Positions 11,344 through 21,961 of a stretch of 64,000 nt of DNA are shown piece by piece. The position numbers and the translations under genes were made by a program. The notes under the pieces are model-generated. The model did not search any database. It had not been told where the DNA came from and saw only the letters and a list, made by a program, of their open reading frames with translations. The stretch is from contig CASHTG010000017.1 of the NCBI GenBank assembly GCA_949357655.1, positions 124,001-188,000 of the forward strand. The letters are read 5' to 3'. Numbering within the stretch: position 1 is the first letter of the stretch; each line of letters opens with the position of its first letter. This stretch comes from Parascedosporium putredinis (taxonomy: Eukaryota; Ascomycota; Sordariomycetes; Microascales; Microascaceae).

Positions 11344-13517
11344 ATGAAATTCATCAATACTACAGTTGGGGATCAACATCGAGTCCGCAAGCATGTCCAA
11401 TACGCTTGCAACATTTGCCGGAAGCGCAAGGTTCGCCCAACTTCCTCCCCTTCCCGCTGTCCCACCCTACCCTGAGCGCATACCCCTGACCCCATCTCAT
11501 TCCACTTGTATCTGTCTATACCGCCCTTCCCGGACTCGCCCGCTCTTGGCGGAATGGGCCTGAACTGACCACTAGTCGGTCTCAGAAGCGCTGCGAGCAC
11601 CTAGACGGCCCCAAGTCGCCCTTGGCAAACCCTTCTGTTCAAAGCTCCATAATAAGCGAAGCAGTCACCCCCAAAACGAGGCAAAGCACGTCGCGGCTCG
11701 GCCTCGGCGGTGGAACGCCGCAAACCAAAAGCGCAAGGCTCCCTCCACCGTAGATTCCCACTCCAGCCCGGACGACGAAGCCCGCTTCGTCGGCAACCTC
11801 AACCCGGAGAGCACCTTTCTCGCGGATAGCCACAAGACGAGCGGAACTGGCTACGCGCAGTCGGATCCCATCGGGGTATGGGTGGCGCGGAGGATGACGA
11901 CCGACGACGCTTCCCCCAGACGCATCTTCCAGGTCCGCCACGGGCCAGTCGTTACTCGGCGCATCCCTTTCTCCCCCGCCTTGGAGCAGCTCCTCCACAC
12001 TCTCCCCTCGCCGCGCCACTACGAGGGACTCAAAGCCATCTACCTGCGCGACGTACACAGGCTCTTCCCCGTCTTCGACCTCGCGGCCCTGGACAAGCCC
12101 GAATCGACGGTGGCACAGGTCCTCACGAAACAGGCCGTGTGCCTCGCCGCCGGCGCACACGTCGACGCGCGCGCCCTTCTCACGCTAGGGCCGGACGCCG
12201 ACCCCGAGCGACCCCTCACGTACGCGCAATTCTCCCTCCGGCTCTCCTGGGCGATGCGTAGCCTCCTCGGCGCGGGGCTCGTCAAGGACCGCGTGCAAAT
12301 CATACCCGTGTACGTGATCCTGGCGCTGTACACCTACGGACTCGAGGATCGCCAGGTCACGATCGAGATGGCCTCGCTGGCCGTCAGCCACGTCTTCACC
12401 ATTGGTTTGCAGCTCCAGATCCCGGACTCGCGGAGCGAGAACCCGGGGTACCTCGCCACGCTCTTCTGCTGCGTGTGGGCCATGGACCAGATGAATGCGT
12501 GCATCCATGGCCGGCCGCTCATGATGCACGAGCGGGACTTTGGTCGTGACCTGCGCGCCTGCATCGCGCAGCAGGAGCCTGGGTTCCGCCTCCTGCTCGA
12601 GACTGTAGAGTTGCTGGACCGCGCTATCGAGTTGTACCGCCCCGGGTCGATCGACTTGCCGAATGAGCTCGTCAAGGAGCTCCCGACGTTTGAGAACCTC
12701 ATCGAGAAGTCGGGCGCCGTGGCCCTAGACACACGGTTATTAGGTAAGAGGGAACCCCATCCCAGCTGAGAGACTAGCTCGTTCTGCCGCGTGTTTTTCT
12801 GGCGATGCTAACATATGGGGGCGTTTGATTTTTCCGCGCACCCTAGCCACCCTCGAGATCCTGTACCACGCCGTCATCATAATCGCCTGCAAGGCACCCC
12901 TTCCCACGCCTCGCCGTCTCCTCGTACATCACGGCGCAGCAGAGCCTCTCGAGCGTGAGCATCACCACCATCGTCGAGGACATGGGCGACCAACTCCCCT
13001 GCGTCACTTTCCTCCCTTATGCCCTCTCGCTCTCGCTGCGCGTCGCCTACCGCGAGCTGCGCGCGAGCAAGGTCCCCATGCTACGCGGGAGGTCCTACCG
13101 CCAGCTGCAGACCAACTGCCGCATCATACGCGGCTTCAGCGGTATTTACCGCCCCGTGCTGGCCATCGTCGGCCTGGTCGACAAGCTCCTGGAAGAGATT
13201 GACAGGGTGGGCCAAGAAGCGGCGGCGGACTCGGCGGCGCAGACGCCGACGCCGCGTCCGCTCGACCCGTCGACGGGGCGGGAGCAAGTCCCCAACCCTG
13301 TTGTTCACGGCAACAGTAATGGTAATGGCGGCGGGGAGGGGCGGCAAGCGGGGAATCGCGCGAGATGCCGGCGACGCCTGCGTTTGACCCAACTTTTCCC
13401 GAGGGTCTGACGAGAGTGGACTTGTTTGAGTACCTGGATCCGGATTTTGATCTCGGGGCTGTGGATGCGCTGCTGGGCGATCCGACGTACCCTTACTTCC
13501 CGAACCCGTTTGCTTGA
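11344..13517 (+). CDS. Zn2Cys6 fungal-type transcription factor
   Basis: Exons 11344-11430, 11586-12743 and 12847-13517, about 638 residues. The N-terminus carries the first half of a zinc binuclear cluster split by an intron: YACNICRKRK, then KRCEHLDG. The second cysteine half is not clearly visible in any frame (only GKPFCSKL). Next comes a middle region with RFVGNLNPESTFLADSH, common in fungal regulators, then the fungal-specific transcription factor domain (LRDVHRLFPVFDLAAL to FLPYALSLSLRVAYREL), and an acidic C-terminus (VDLFEYLDPDFDLG) that may activate transcription. Three frame breaks: a lost base somewhere in 11600-11750, an extra C (or two lost) in the C4 at 12897-12900, and a lost base near 13335-13362. 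Donor 1 (GTTCGC) is weak. It may regulate the FMO/transporter pair upstream; this is inference from position. Confidence 0.75.
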
Positions 13518-13975
13518 TTGAGTGTAGAATGGGACAGGGAAGGTTACGGATAAACACGAGTATTGGATGATGCATAGCTTAATTATACCCCATTTTGATT
13601 TTTATAACTTTCAAGAAGAAGACAAAGATACGCTAGAAACGCCCCTCGTCTCCGCCCACTGCCCGAATACGTGGCGCCCCGGTTTCCCCACTTCAAGGCA
13701 GTTTACGGACTGCATATTCCACAGCTCGAGAGACTGGAAAGAAAGGTATGGCGAGGCACAAGGTTTATTCCTTAGAAATGCGATTTGCACCTTTAGGTCA
13801 AGATGCGCAAAGAGTCCTCGCCCTACGTAATAGGGATAAGAATGCGGGACAAAGGCCCATCCAAGACGCACAAAAGCGGAGAATTTTTGACACAAAACCA
13901 AGGAAAAACAAATTCCGTCTTGCCCACAACGGGCAAAGACGGCAAAATTGAACAAACCAAAAAAGGAATGATGGA
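13518..13975. other. Short intergenic region
   Basis: 3' flank of the regulator and flank of the tRNA gene. No coding feature supported; overlapping open frames continue through the tRNA and are spurious. Confidence 0.5.
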
Positions 13976-14062
13976 CTTCCCTACCAAGGGTCGAACTTGG
14001 AATCTTCCGATGTATGCTACTTGAGTAACAGTCGGACGCCTTAGCCATTTGGCCATAGAGAA
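13976..14062 (-). tRNA. tRNA-Asn (GTT) with 14-nt intron
   Basis: Minus strand, 87 nt. The 7-bp acceptor stem is TTCTCTA/TAGGGAA (one G-T pair), followed by discriminator G. The D-arm is TGGCCAAATGGCTAAGGC; the anticodon stem TCCGA/TCGGA encloses CTGTTA, then a 14-nt intron (CTCAAGTAGCATAC), then A, so the intron lies after position 37. The anticodon is GTT. The T-arm is CCAAG-TTCGACC-CTTGG with a good B box. The core matches fungal tRNA-Asn and G73 is an Asn identity element. The T1:A72 first pair is unusual. Confidence 0.88.
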
Positions 14063-14846
14063 TAGATCGTGTCTCGATGTTGACCGGCTCGTTATTCCGT
14101 GTTTTATACCCTAGGCCACACACAACGTCGTAAACGTTGTTCACACACCTTGGCGACACACATGTACTAGTTCTAGCCTAAAGCCTATGAGGGTTACAAT
14201 CGGACATGATTAAGAGAAATAGGTGTGTTGTAGACCTAAATTCATGCTGGAGAATGGCGTCGAGGTTTGCAATTCCTCACACCAACTTTGCACATTGTTG
14301 CTGCGATAGTAAAGACATTCTATGGCCTCCGTAAGAGCTTGCAGAGTAATAATAGAGCCGAAAAAGCGGAAAGGAAGGAAAAAAATAAAAAATAAAAAAG
14401 GACAGAAGAAATTCCCTAAACGGAAATTCGCCGCCATTGGCATCGGGCAACCCTGAGACTTCAATACCCAAATAGGCAATTTCTGCTTCCGTCTCTTTCA
14501 CTGCTAATGCCTTTCCCGACGTCAGTCGCCATCTAGTCGGCGCAAAAAGACCGTCGACTAAGAGCCTTCCCGGATTTTTGGACTAGCTGAATACTGCTTA
14601 TTCCCAAGATGGAAGATTTCGTGACCCGGAGTGGCGCCTCGCTTTTGTTTATAAGATGTGTAGCATGCACCCATCCAAGACATCAGGGTATATGAGCCCG
14701 TATGATATGCTTGGACAACACAAATATCTGAATGGAGACAGCTCCCACGCGTGTGCAACTATCTAGATCTTTGAAAAAGTCAGACAATTTGGTCAACGAG
14801 GACCCTTCTCATCTCAAGTCATGCTCGTCGCTACAACGAGAGCCCA
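14063..14846. other. Intergenic, no gene seen
   Basis: Flank upstream of the tRNA and promoter region of the DUF1479 gene; an A-rich stretch lies near 14380-14400. No open frame of note. Confidence 0.5.
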
Positions 14847-16532
14847 ATGCGGGACTCTCCGCCTCCCGATATCCCGGATAGCGCACAGGACGATGCTAAC
14901 AGCTGCCCAAGCGCAACCGGCCGCGAAAAAGAGGGCGACATTTCTTCCGTGTTCGTGTCCTTATCTGGCGCCAAACGAGAACCCTTGCCTACCCGTTTCC
15001 GGGACCTGAAAACGTCCCTCGTCGCGGGAAAGGAAGACAAGGTCATTGCCGGCTGGAACCGACTGCTCAACGCGCTCGCGGAGGAGAACGAGATTATCTC
15101 TACGTGGAAATCGGCCATCGTCCCGTCGGTTGAGTTTAAGAATCTCGAGTTCGAGATTGAGAAGCTGAAACCGGAAATCAAGAAACGTGGGGCGGTCGTT
15201 GTTCGGGGGTGATACCGCAAGCTGAAGCGCGGTTGTATAAATTTGAGGTCGAGGAATACGTCAAAAAGAACCCCACACCAAAGGTGAGCGTCATTCGGTC
15301 GCTTCAACACCCTCTACAATGTAGTTCCCAAAAACTCCAACATCGCAGTCTTTTTTTTTTTTTTCCCTTAGACGAACTAACGTATTTCCTCTACCAGCGT
15401 TCCCGCCAAACGACCCTCAAGTATACGAGCTCTACTGGTCAGAACCACAGCTCAAAGCCCGCTCGCACCCCAACCTCCTAGCCACGCAGCGAACCCTCAT
15501 GCAATCCCTCTGGCACAGCTCATCCCCAGACGCGCAAGTCTCCCTGTCCCAACCTCTCACGTACGCCGACCGCCTTCGCATCAGGCAGCCCGGCGACGCC
15601 ACATTCGCGCTAGGGCCGCACATCGACGGCGGCAGCGTCGAGCGGTGGGAGCACGCCGGCTACGGACTGGGCGGCGTGTACGACCGCATCTTCGCCGGGG
15701 AGTGGGAGGCGTACGACCCGTGGGACGCGGCGCCCCGCATTGACGCCGTGAGCGACTTGTACAACGGCGCGGGCGCCTGCTCCATGTTTCGCATGTTCCA
15801 GGGCTGGCTGAGCATGAGCAGCTGCGGCCCACTGCAGGGCACCCTCCTCGTCAACCCGGCCGTGAAGCTGTCGACGGCATATCTGCTCCTCCGCCCTTTT
15901 TCCGGCCTCTGAGGCCTGCAGAGGATTTGGCACCGGAGGCTTTCCTCGCGGCGGAGAATTGGGCTTTTACGGGTGGTGAGGCGATGACGAGCGAGCTTCA
16001 GGGCGCTACGCCGAGTCATGCACAGGAGCTTAACGACGCCCTCCACCCGCACCTCCAACTTTCGAGAACCATGGTGCACGTGCCGGAAGTGAGGCCCGGC
16101 GACTTTGTTGTGTGGCACTGCGATGGTAAGTACATCTCGTCCGCATCACGGCAGCACTTGGATCAGTCATCCGTCCAAACCCAGGCTTTTCATGCTAACA
16201 ATGTGCTCTCTGCACCACTAGGCATCCACGCAGTCGACAAGGTCCACGCCGGCAAGTCGGACTCCAGCGTCCTGTACATTCCGGTTTGCCCCACGACGGA
16301 AATCAATGCAAAGTACCTTGTCAGGCAGCGCCAAGCTTTTATCGATGGGACTCCAGGGCCAGACTTCCCCGGCGGCAAGGGTGAGTCCGAACACGTAGAT
16401 AGGCCGAGACCTAACTTTATTCAGGGTGGGGAAGGAAGAGGCGCGATGGGATTGGAGAGGCTGGCTAGTAGAGAGACCCTTCCCGGGGCGGTTGCGGTGG
16501 TTGAGCGAGCGAATTCTATTTTGGGCTTTTGA
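14847..16532 (+). CDS. DUF1479 protein (putative non-haem iron dioxygenase-like)
   Basis: Exons 14847-15283, 15398-16125 and 16222-16532, about 492 residues. It matches the DUF1479 family along its length: SSVFVSLSG and RFRDLKTSLVAGKEDKVIAGW at the N-terminus, AFPPNDPQVYELYWSEPQ, LRIRQPGDATFALGPHIDGG, DLYNGAGACSMFRMFQGWLS, RPGDFVVWHCDGIHAVDKVH, and SSVLYIPVCPTTEINAKYL. The PHID pair and the later IHAVD histidine look like the H-x-D...H iron triad of double-stranded beta-helix oxygenases; the family's reaction is not established, so this is inference. Frame breaks: G5 at 15205-15209 and T5 at 15897-15901, both restored by a sixth base; the exon 1/2 junction is also one base short. The first intron has a 15-base T run. 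Confidence 0.8.
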
Positions 16533-16855
16533 AGGTGCGTCTTGTGACGACATGTGAACAATATAATTATACGTTCAGAGATAAAAAGATGAGAAATCAA
16601 ATAATGAATGGATAAAAAGTAAGATATGCCTACAAAACAAGCAATGGAAGAAAAGACCTGGCTGTGGCCACTTCGCCTGACACGTTGCGTCCCATGCGCG
16701 CTGCGACAGTTGGGCCGAGTTCGGACCCGCTTCAGCAAACTCGCCGTCTCACTCCCACTGAAACGAGATGCTGCAAGACGTCTGGTGCGTGCGTGGTCAT
16801 TGCTGTCGTATGAACGGGATAGAAGTTGCCTTGGCAGAAAGGGAGACACGAACCG

Positions 16856-16880
16856 AAAAAATAAAATAAAATAAAATAAA
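16856..16880 (+). repeat. (AAAAT)n microsatellite
   Basis: Four to five copies of AAAAT, in the intergenic region downstream of the DUF1479 gene. Confidence 0.9.
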
Positions 16881-17298
16881 CCATCATCCGATGTCCGCAA
16901 AAAGTGCTCACGGAGCGGCGTAATTCCTCGCCGCTTTGCCGAGCTATTCAGAATAAGAAAAGCGGGCCGACTGCTGGTCTTGAGGAGCTCGGAGAGGCGG
17001 GGGTGGTAGTAGGGCTGAGCTTGATCTCGTGTTCCGCTGATTGATAAAGATAATTTTGATCAGATTAGGAACCAAAAAGAGGGACCCAGCGATTTTTGTC
17101 CCACTGAGCCCTCCTTATCCGATGTTAGACGAGTATAGGGCCCGGGATCGGGACACCATCTTCAGCTTGTACTAGCCATTGAAGCGGAAAGCGAGCGCGG
17201 TGTGGGCTTAGATTGTGCTGAAGACGAAGGAACACTCACCGAATGCGGCTTTACCGAAACCGGGCAAGTCGGGAAAATATTCATGGACGGGTGTGCGT

Positions 17299-17323
17299 GC
17301 TGTACGTGCTGTACAGGCTGTAC
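17299..17323 (+). promoter_or_regulatory. Three direct GCTGTAC repeats, 9-bp period
   Basis: GCTGTAC begins at 17299, 17308 and 17317, so the spacing is exactly 9 bp. It lies about 415 bp upstream of the double-cluster regulator's start. Could be a cooperative regulatory site or a small tandem duplication; no known factor is assigned. Confidence 0.35.
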
Positions 17324-17739
17324 CTGGGCGGACATCGGTGATAATCGGTCATAAAATCCCCTGCCCGTCCTCCCTTCCGCCGCCTCCCCCAGCCTTGAAG
17401 TCAGACCAGCATCTCGCCAAGTCGCCGTTGGAGACAGCGACTTGCCGACTCCTGAATCTGATAAGACTCAATTTTCTTTTCTCGTACCTTTCTGGTCCTT
17501 TTTACCCTTGCCTCGCGAACAGCCAACATCCATGATATATAGGCGCTTGTACCCCATCTCCGCCCGCCCGCCGACTATCACCGGTCGGCTTCCAACTGGC
17601 CGTCTCGAGCGACGAAATCTCCCCATTTCTATCGTTTGTTCTGTTCAGGAGACCTCGTGTGTATCATTTGATAGACTAGGCGCCACGCCATTTATTCCTG
17701 TATCATTTTCGTTCTTTCAAAGCAACGAATTGCGCCAAG

Positions 17740-20036
17740 ATGCCCTACGTCCGCAAGGTGACAGCCTGTGACCGCTGTCGTCGGCTCAAAAGGCGGTGCG
17801 ACAGGGCGCGGCCCACCTGTTCCAAATGCAGACAGACCAACTCGGCCTGCTCCTTCACCGACGAGGCCAGGCCTTCGCGGTCCAGCTCCAGCCGGTCCAG
17901 CAGCCCCTCCGCCGCGGCCTTTGACCTCGCCTCCCTCTCGAGCTGGATCCCCGCGCGCGTGACGACGCTGGCGACGCCCCCGCTCGGCGACGACGGCTTT
18001 GACGACGGAGACGACGGGTCCGCTCTCGCCGTCGACCGGTGCGTTTTGGCGGCGCCCGTGGAGAATAGGGCGCGGGCGCGGGACGCGCGAGAGGTTCGTC
18101 GCCGGAATAGGGTGCGGTTCTCGTGCGTGCGGTGCCATCGGATGAAGGTCAAGTGCGATAAGCAGCTGCCCTGCGGTCGATGCGTCGCTAGTCGGTTTGG
18201 GGATTCGTGCTCCTACGCGCGCAAGAAGGGGCCCGATGACGACGGGGCCGACGGGGAGGGCGAGCGCGTGGCGAGCCCGGAGCCGGAGAGCTTTGATGCT
18301 GTGTTCCAGGCTTTCAATGACAGACACCGGGGGTCCAGCCACTGGAGGATCTTGATGGAACGGGTATGTTCTCATTCTTTTCTCTGTATCTTTCTCTCTC
18401 TCTCTACACACCCCCTTTCCACACACCCCCTTTTTGCTCTTGCATGAAATCATTGCACACCCCGGCCCGGCTTGGCGAGGACCCGCCACAACACGCGCCT
18501 TGTACCCTACAAGTGTTCCCCATACTTTCTGAGCTGCTTGTCTCGAACTCCGACTCTCGCTCATTACCTCTGCTTCAAATCGTAGACCCTTTTTGTTATG
18601 GCCCCCGGGGCCGAAGACGCTAACCTATTCCGCAGATCAAAGAGCTCACCTCGTTCGACTTCAACGTATTTATGCACTCGCTCATCCCCCAATACCCCCA
18701 CTGCGCCTACGAGCTCATCCTCCCCGTCAACTACCCGTTTGGCAGCCCCGGCGCCGTCAAGTTCGCCTCTCTCAAGCTTGTGATGCAACTGCTGTCCAAG
18801 ACGCCCGCCTCCGCCGCCGAAGCCTACGTCGACAGCTACTTTCGCGTCTTCGAACCCCTGCAGCCCGTCTTCGATGTGGATAGCCCAGATCATGGGGTGG
18901 TTGCCTTTGATGCTTCTACACCGCCTAAGTCGGTGGAGGAGCTGGTGCAGCTCGCACAATACCTGATTGTACTGGGGCTCGGCTGCTCCGCCGTCCGCGG
19001 CACGCAGTCCCACAGCGCCGAGTACTACCTCGCGGCCGAGGCGTGCCTCATGAAGACCCCCTTCATGTTTCGTCCGACCCTCGCCACCATCCGTACCCTT
19101 TGCCTCATGGTCACGGCGAAGAAGGTGGCCAACGCTACTTGTTGGGCCGTGGACGCCTGTTGGTCCCTCGTTGGCCTTATGCTCCGCTTGGCTGTCATGC
19201 TCGGGCTTCACCGTAATCCCGAGCTGGAGCATGGGTGGGAAGACTATGTCGATGGCGGTGACCAGCGGTCGCGCGCGGACCGCCTGGCCCGCCGTAGGCT
19301 ATGGGCCACGATCGTCTATCTAGACGCGGAGATCGCCATCATCACGGGTATGCCGGCACTCCTACGACGAGACGACCTCGTCGGCGGCGGCGGAGACCTC
19401 CTCTCCTACCCAGAGGGACTAGACACCTCAATCTCCCACATCGACGACCCCCTCTACAACGCCTTCCCCGTCATCATGGACATCGCCGTGCAGGTCAACG
19501 CCAAAGCCGACCAGCTCACCTACGAAGCCGCCGTACACTACAACGCCACCGTACGACAGCTCATGGTCCCCGTCCTCGCCGCCGCCTCCGGGTTCCGCCG
19601 CACCGCCCTCGACATCTTTTTCCGGCGCGTCCTCCTCGTCCTGCACCGCAAGTTCGCCCACCACGCTTCTTCGCCCGTCGACTTCCCTGTGTGCTACTGG
19701 TCCTCGCTCGAGTGCAGCCTCGCCCTCCTCGTCCTCCAGCGCGGGCTGTGGGAGGCCGGCAACGGCTTCACCGAGGTGTCGAGGGTGTTTATGCTGGATT
19801 TCGTCTCGGCTGCCATGACGGCGTGCATTCACGTCCTGCGCAAGGACGCGCCCCTGTCCGCGGCGGCGGAGGAGGCGGCGGATGGGGCGATACCCCCGCG
19901 GCAGACGATTCTGGAGACGCTCAAGGCGTGCGTGGAGATTTGGCAGCGGCAGCAGGACAAGTCGCCGTGTATACTTACGGGGTACAGGATATTTGACGCG
20001 GTCATTGGGGAGATTCCGGATGTTGTGCAGCCATAA
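17740..20036 (+). CDS. Transcription factor with two Zn2Cys6 clusters
   Basis: Exons 17740-18363 and 18636-20036, 674 residues, no frame break. Residues about 10-38 are a full binuclear cluster (ACDRCRRLKRRCDRARPTCS, then CRQTNSAC). After a Ser-rich and acidic linker a second full cluster follows at about residues 128-158 (SCVRCHRMKVKCDKQLPCGR, then CVASRFGDSC). The C-terminal part after the intron holds the fungal transcription factor middle-homology region (LKLVMQLLSKTPASAAEAYV, LAVMLGLHRNPEL, RRRLWATIVYLDAEIAIITG). Zn2Cys6 proteins usually carry one cluster and dimerise on paired CGG triplets; two clusters in one chain could bind paired sites without dimerising. Target unknown. The intron has a TC microsatellite and a short direct repeat (18393-18433). 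Confidence 0.88.
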
Positions 20037-20653
20037 TGCGGATCGTGATGACCCTGTCGTCAGGGTTTTTGGCTGGTGTCGTGTGCAAGCGGCGCAATGA
20101 ATCTACAACACGCACCTTTCTCGGTGCAGAAAACGTCAAGATATGAGTCATGTACGAGTATTTTAGAATCCTCTCCATTTAATCTTTATACCAGCAAGCG
20201 ATAGCTCCGCAGTGAGGGCCAGAGTAGACTGCAATGCATTTCATCATCAAGGAAATTCTTTTTGCCACGGAAGATAGGTTCGACATTATGAAAGAATTCA
20301 CAAGCCTGAGACTCACTCCGCGTTATCCTTGATTTGGAGCCGTATGAGAACTCCCCGCTTAGATAAAGGAGTTGTCTCCTGCAACGCTTGTTTCCTATAT
20401 GGGGTGCATCCATGGCAAGATCCTTGGTGAGCAAAATAAAATTGTTGGAGGGATGTGCGCTCTGTGTCGTGCAACTCACGCGTAACCAATGCGGTCCATC
20501 ATACATAACATTGAGGGCTATGGGCCAGGTATAATGCAATATATCACTTTATCGGCTCAAATTTCCAATAATCAAACCATTTAATGTAGAGACCATCGGC
20601 CGTTTACCTTGTTCCCCGTCATCTCCATCTTTACACCTTTCCCTTTTATTTCA
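20037..20653. other. Convergent intergenic region
   Basis: Lies between two converging genes and should hold both terminators. AT-richer than the coding regions. No gene supported; an open frame of 117 codons on the minus strand is not protein-like. Confidence 0.5.
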
Positions 20654-21251
20654 TTATTTGCTAGCCACAGCTTTGACGATAGCCTCCAGCGCAACCCGAT
20701 CCGCTCCCAAGACCCTCTCCACCGCGCCGTCCGCGCCCGTGTTCACAGACGTCCTCCCCTGCAGACCATCCACGGCGACACCCCCGGGCTTGCCGTTGCG
20801 GAAGACAACAAACGTGGGCATGGCAGACACGCCATACTTGGCCGCGACGTCTTTGACGTTGTCGACGTTGACCTTGGCAAAGGCGACGTGGCCCGTGACG
20901 GCGTACTCGTCGGCCAGCTGAGAGAAGACGGGAGCAATGGCGCGGCACGGAGGGCACCAGTCCGCGTAGAAGTCGACAATCACGGACGTGTTGGAGGCCA
21001 GGAGGGTGTCCAGCTCGGGCGACGCCGTGATCTTTGCACGTTGCCCGAGGATTCAGGGATGGGCGAACGGTCGACGAAGAGAAGCTTTTGGAAAATATGT
21101 CAGTAATCGCGATTTTGAAGCAAGGGGGCTTTAATCAGCCCGGAATGACCAGGGTGAGACAGGATTTCAAGGTGAGCCCTGAGCAGATACTCACCGGTGC
21201 GAACACGAGAAGGAGGGCAATTCCCCAGAAAATGTACGTGGAGATCTCCAT
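20654..21251 (-). CDS. Membrane-tethered thioredoxin
   Basis: Exons 21251-21195 and 21084-20654, about 162 residues. The thioredoxin fold is clear: VDFYADWCPPCRAIAPVFSQ with the redox pair in WCPPC (a CPPC variant of the usual CGPC), VAFAKVNVDNVKDVAAKYGV, and the cis-proline strand SAMPTFVVFRNGKPG. Exon 1 encodes a hydrophobic segment (residues 4-22, YIFWGIALLLVFAP continuing into exon 2), which should act as a signal anchor and put the redox domain outside the cytosol or on a membrane. One frame break between the linker and the domain: the AAA at 21034-21036 (minus) needs one more A. It is about 50 residues longer than cytosolic thioredoxins. Substrate unknown. Confidence 0.8.
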
Positions 21252-21961
21252 GGTCTTGGGTGGTTAATTACTGATGAAGCTCGATGAAGCTCGATGAGCT
21301 CGGATGTAATTGTTGATGTTCTTTGGATGATGATGTTGATGGGAAAAGTGAGCTCTTGAGTGAGGCAGGCGCCAATCGAGGACACGTGCGAATTATGGTG
21401 TGCGACTTGGGAGCAAATTCAACATGGCGTTGAGGAAAACTAATTAGCCGACATTCACCCATAACTATTTAGTGTTATCAGCTACAAGCTGCTCCGGACG
21501 ACTTGGACCACCCAAGATCCAAGTTGTTGAAAAGAACTTTCCCTACAGGTATCTTGACATGGGCAGTAGTGTATCATTCGTGGTTATGACCGAGCACAAG
21601 CCTATGATGTCCTGAAGATAGCTACAGAGCTACAATCATGAGGTCGAAGAGGCCGACTTGTACAGAGATATATATGAGGAGTGGTTTCCAGAAGCCTCAG
21701 AGAGAGAAGAGAGAAAAAGAAGAGTCTGTCAGACTATATCCCCGACACTGATTGTTGTGACTACTCGGCGTTTTTGTTAACAGATGAGACAGTTGTTGAT
21801 TTCCATACCAGACGAGGAGTCGCACAGAGCCCAACAGGCCTGAGAGCCGGCGAAAGCTTGGATATACCCATGAAAGATAATGTTATCTTAGCAATATGAT
21901 TTCAATCTGTCATCTTTTATTGACAATACAGAACTAGACTATTTATTCAAATTCTCTCCCC
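21252..21961. other. Intergenic
   Basis: Contains a short tandem of GATGAAGCTC (2.5 copies, about 21272-21302) in the thioredoxin leader. No gene seen. Confidence 0.5.

Larger units (their letters stand above)
16533..17739. other. Intergenic; promoter region of double-cluster regulator
   Basis: 1.2 kb with an AAAAT microsatellite (16856-16880) and three direct GCTGTAC heptamers (17299-17323). The last 300 bp are pyrimidine-rich, as in fungal leaders. No gene supported. Confidence 0.5.

Noticed and set aside
13611..14159. 182-codon minus-strand open frame
   Set aside because: Runs through the tRNA-Asn gene and reads its sequence; not a protein.
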